Source: JAMXLO01 sp963776505
GTDB taxonomy: Bacteria; Pseudomonadota; Alphaproteobacteria; Acetobacterales; Acetobacteraceae
Assembly: GCA_963776505.1 (NCBI GenBank)
Contig: CAVZNH010000071.1
Coordinates: 62,001-126,000, forward strand
Length of the DNA: 64,000 nt
Direction of reading: 5' to 3'
Shown: positions 63,791 through 64,000 of the stretch, in pieces
Position numbering within the stretch: the stretch's first letter is position 1
Layout of the letters: each line of letters opens with the position of its first letter
Notes under the pieces: generated by a model
Told to the model about the DNA's origin: nothing
What the model saw: the letters and a program-made list of their open reading frames with translations, nothing else
The model's database searches: none
Position numbers and translations under genes: made by a program

Positions 63791-64000
63791 ATGTCAGTCA
63801 CCGTCAGACCAATCGGCGACCTGCTGCGCGAGTGGCGCCAGCGCCGCCGCAAAAGTCAGCTCGAGCTGTCGCTGGACGCCGAAATCTCTGCGCGCCATCT
63901 GAGCTTTCTCGAAACCGGCCGCTCGCAGCCAAGCCGCGACATGGTGCTGCGCCTGGCCGAACAGCTCGACGTCCCGCTGCGCGATCGCAACCTCCTGCTG
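63791..64000 (+). CDS. XRE-family transcriptional regulator (MmyB-like N-terminus), 3' end outside window
   Basis: First 70 residues of a regulator: MSVTVRPIGDLLREWRQRRR then a helix-turn-helix with SQLELSLDAEISARHLSFLE and TGRSQPSRDMVLRLAEQLDV, closing VPLRDRNLLL. The WRQRRRxSQLELS opening and the HLSFLETGRSQPSRDMV segment are the stereotyped HTH of XRE proteins that carry a C-terminal MmyB-like ligand domain. That domain would lie beyond the window. Such proteins often regulate a divergently transcribed neighbour, here the NTF2-like gene. Confidence 0.82.
   Translation, partial: MSVTVRPIGDLLREWRQRRRKSQLELSLDAEISARHLSFLETGRSQPSRDMVLRLAEQLDVPLRDRNLLL

Noticed and set aside
1..64000. CRISPR arrays, tRNA or rRNA genes
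   Set aside because: No regularly spaced repeats and no tRNA or rRNA consensus stretches were recognised; a tRNA scan would be needed to exclude one fully.

Overview
The window is GC-rich DNA from a free-living heterotroph, most likely an alphaproteobacterium (possibly Acetobacteraceae-like). That placement is inferred from gene content (soxBDAG, phnX with a pbfA-like gene, oxc-frc, several HAAT-type branched-chain amino acid transporter genes) and from GC-rich REP-like hairpins. It is not based on a marker gene. No rRNA, tRNA or CRISPR array was recognised. A technical feature dominates the reading. About 18 otherwise good genes are broken by single-base frame jumps, most of them in the +1 direction, while two ~3-kb genes between 34 and 46 kb are intact. 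I read most of the jumps as insertion-type sequence errors, so those loci are annotated as one gene each with approximate break points.

Layout. 0-5.7 kb: leucine/isovalerate degradation (isovaleryl-CoA dehydrogenase end, both methylcrotonoyl-CoA carboxylase subunits) plus a periplasmic amino-acid-type binding protein. 5.8-10.4 kb: a sugar-acid module (IlvD/Edd dehydratase, flavin monooxygenase-like protein, SDR dehydrogenase, FAH-family hydrolase). 10.4-17.9 kb: pobA, a GatC/AtzG-like small protein with an amidase, a DUF72 protein, an acyl-CoA synthetase, an epoxide-hydrolase-like protein, a small dimeric-barrel protein and an SDR. 17.9-24.6 kb: heterotetrameric sarcosine oxidase soxBDAG, divergent from a GMC oxidoreductase. 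24.6-28 kb: a dihydroorotase-family hydrolase, a VOC protein and an ArsB/NhaD-like permease. 28.0-31.1 kb: an AT-richer island with a Tat-type GH99-like protein, a methyltransferase and a truncated IS1380 element.

31.2-33.4 kb: divergent phosphonate genes, phnX and a pbfA-like PLP enzyme. 33.5-45.7 kb: a long minus-strand run holding a 984-residue six-heme cytochrome with a P460-like front end, livGFHM, an RND efflux pair, an SDR and a carboxymuconolactone-decarboxylase-like protein. 45.9-49.7 kb: a GntR regulator with oxc-frc for oxalate. The frc product has Asn where the family's catalytic Asp is expected. 49.7-50.0 kb: decayed cupin and MFS fragments. 50.1-55.8 kb: a PP2C-kinase fusion with a small secreted protein, amt behind a sigma-54-like promoter, a free-standing formyl-THF-type formyltransferase and a ketopentenoate-hydratase-like gene.

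55.9-61.8 kb: a glycan-modification island (zinc-ribbon methyltransferase, two-module glycosyltransferase with a WsaF-like half, sulfotransferase, radical SAM enzyme) followed by an unidentified broken gene. This is the most likely place for something undescribed. 62-64 kb: a class III CoA-transferase whose start region is preceded by a degenerate copy of itself, an NTF2-like protein, and the start of a divergent XRE regulator with a palindromic operator between them. Recurrent themes are C1 metabolism (sarcosine, formyl-CoA, formyl-THF), acyl-CoA chemistry and scavenging of phosphonates, ammonium and amino acids.
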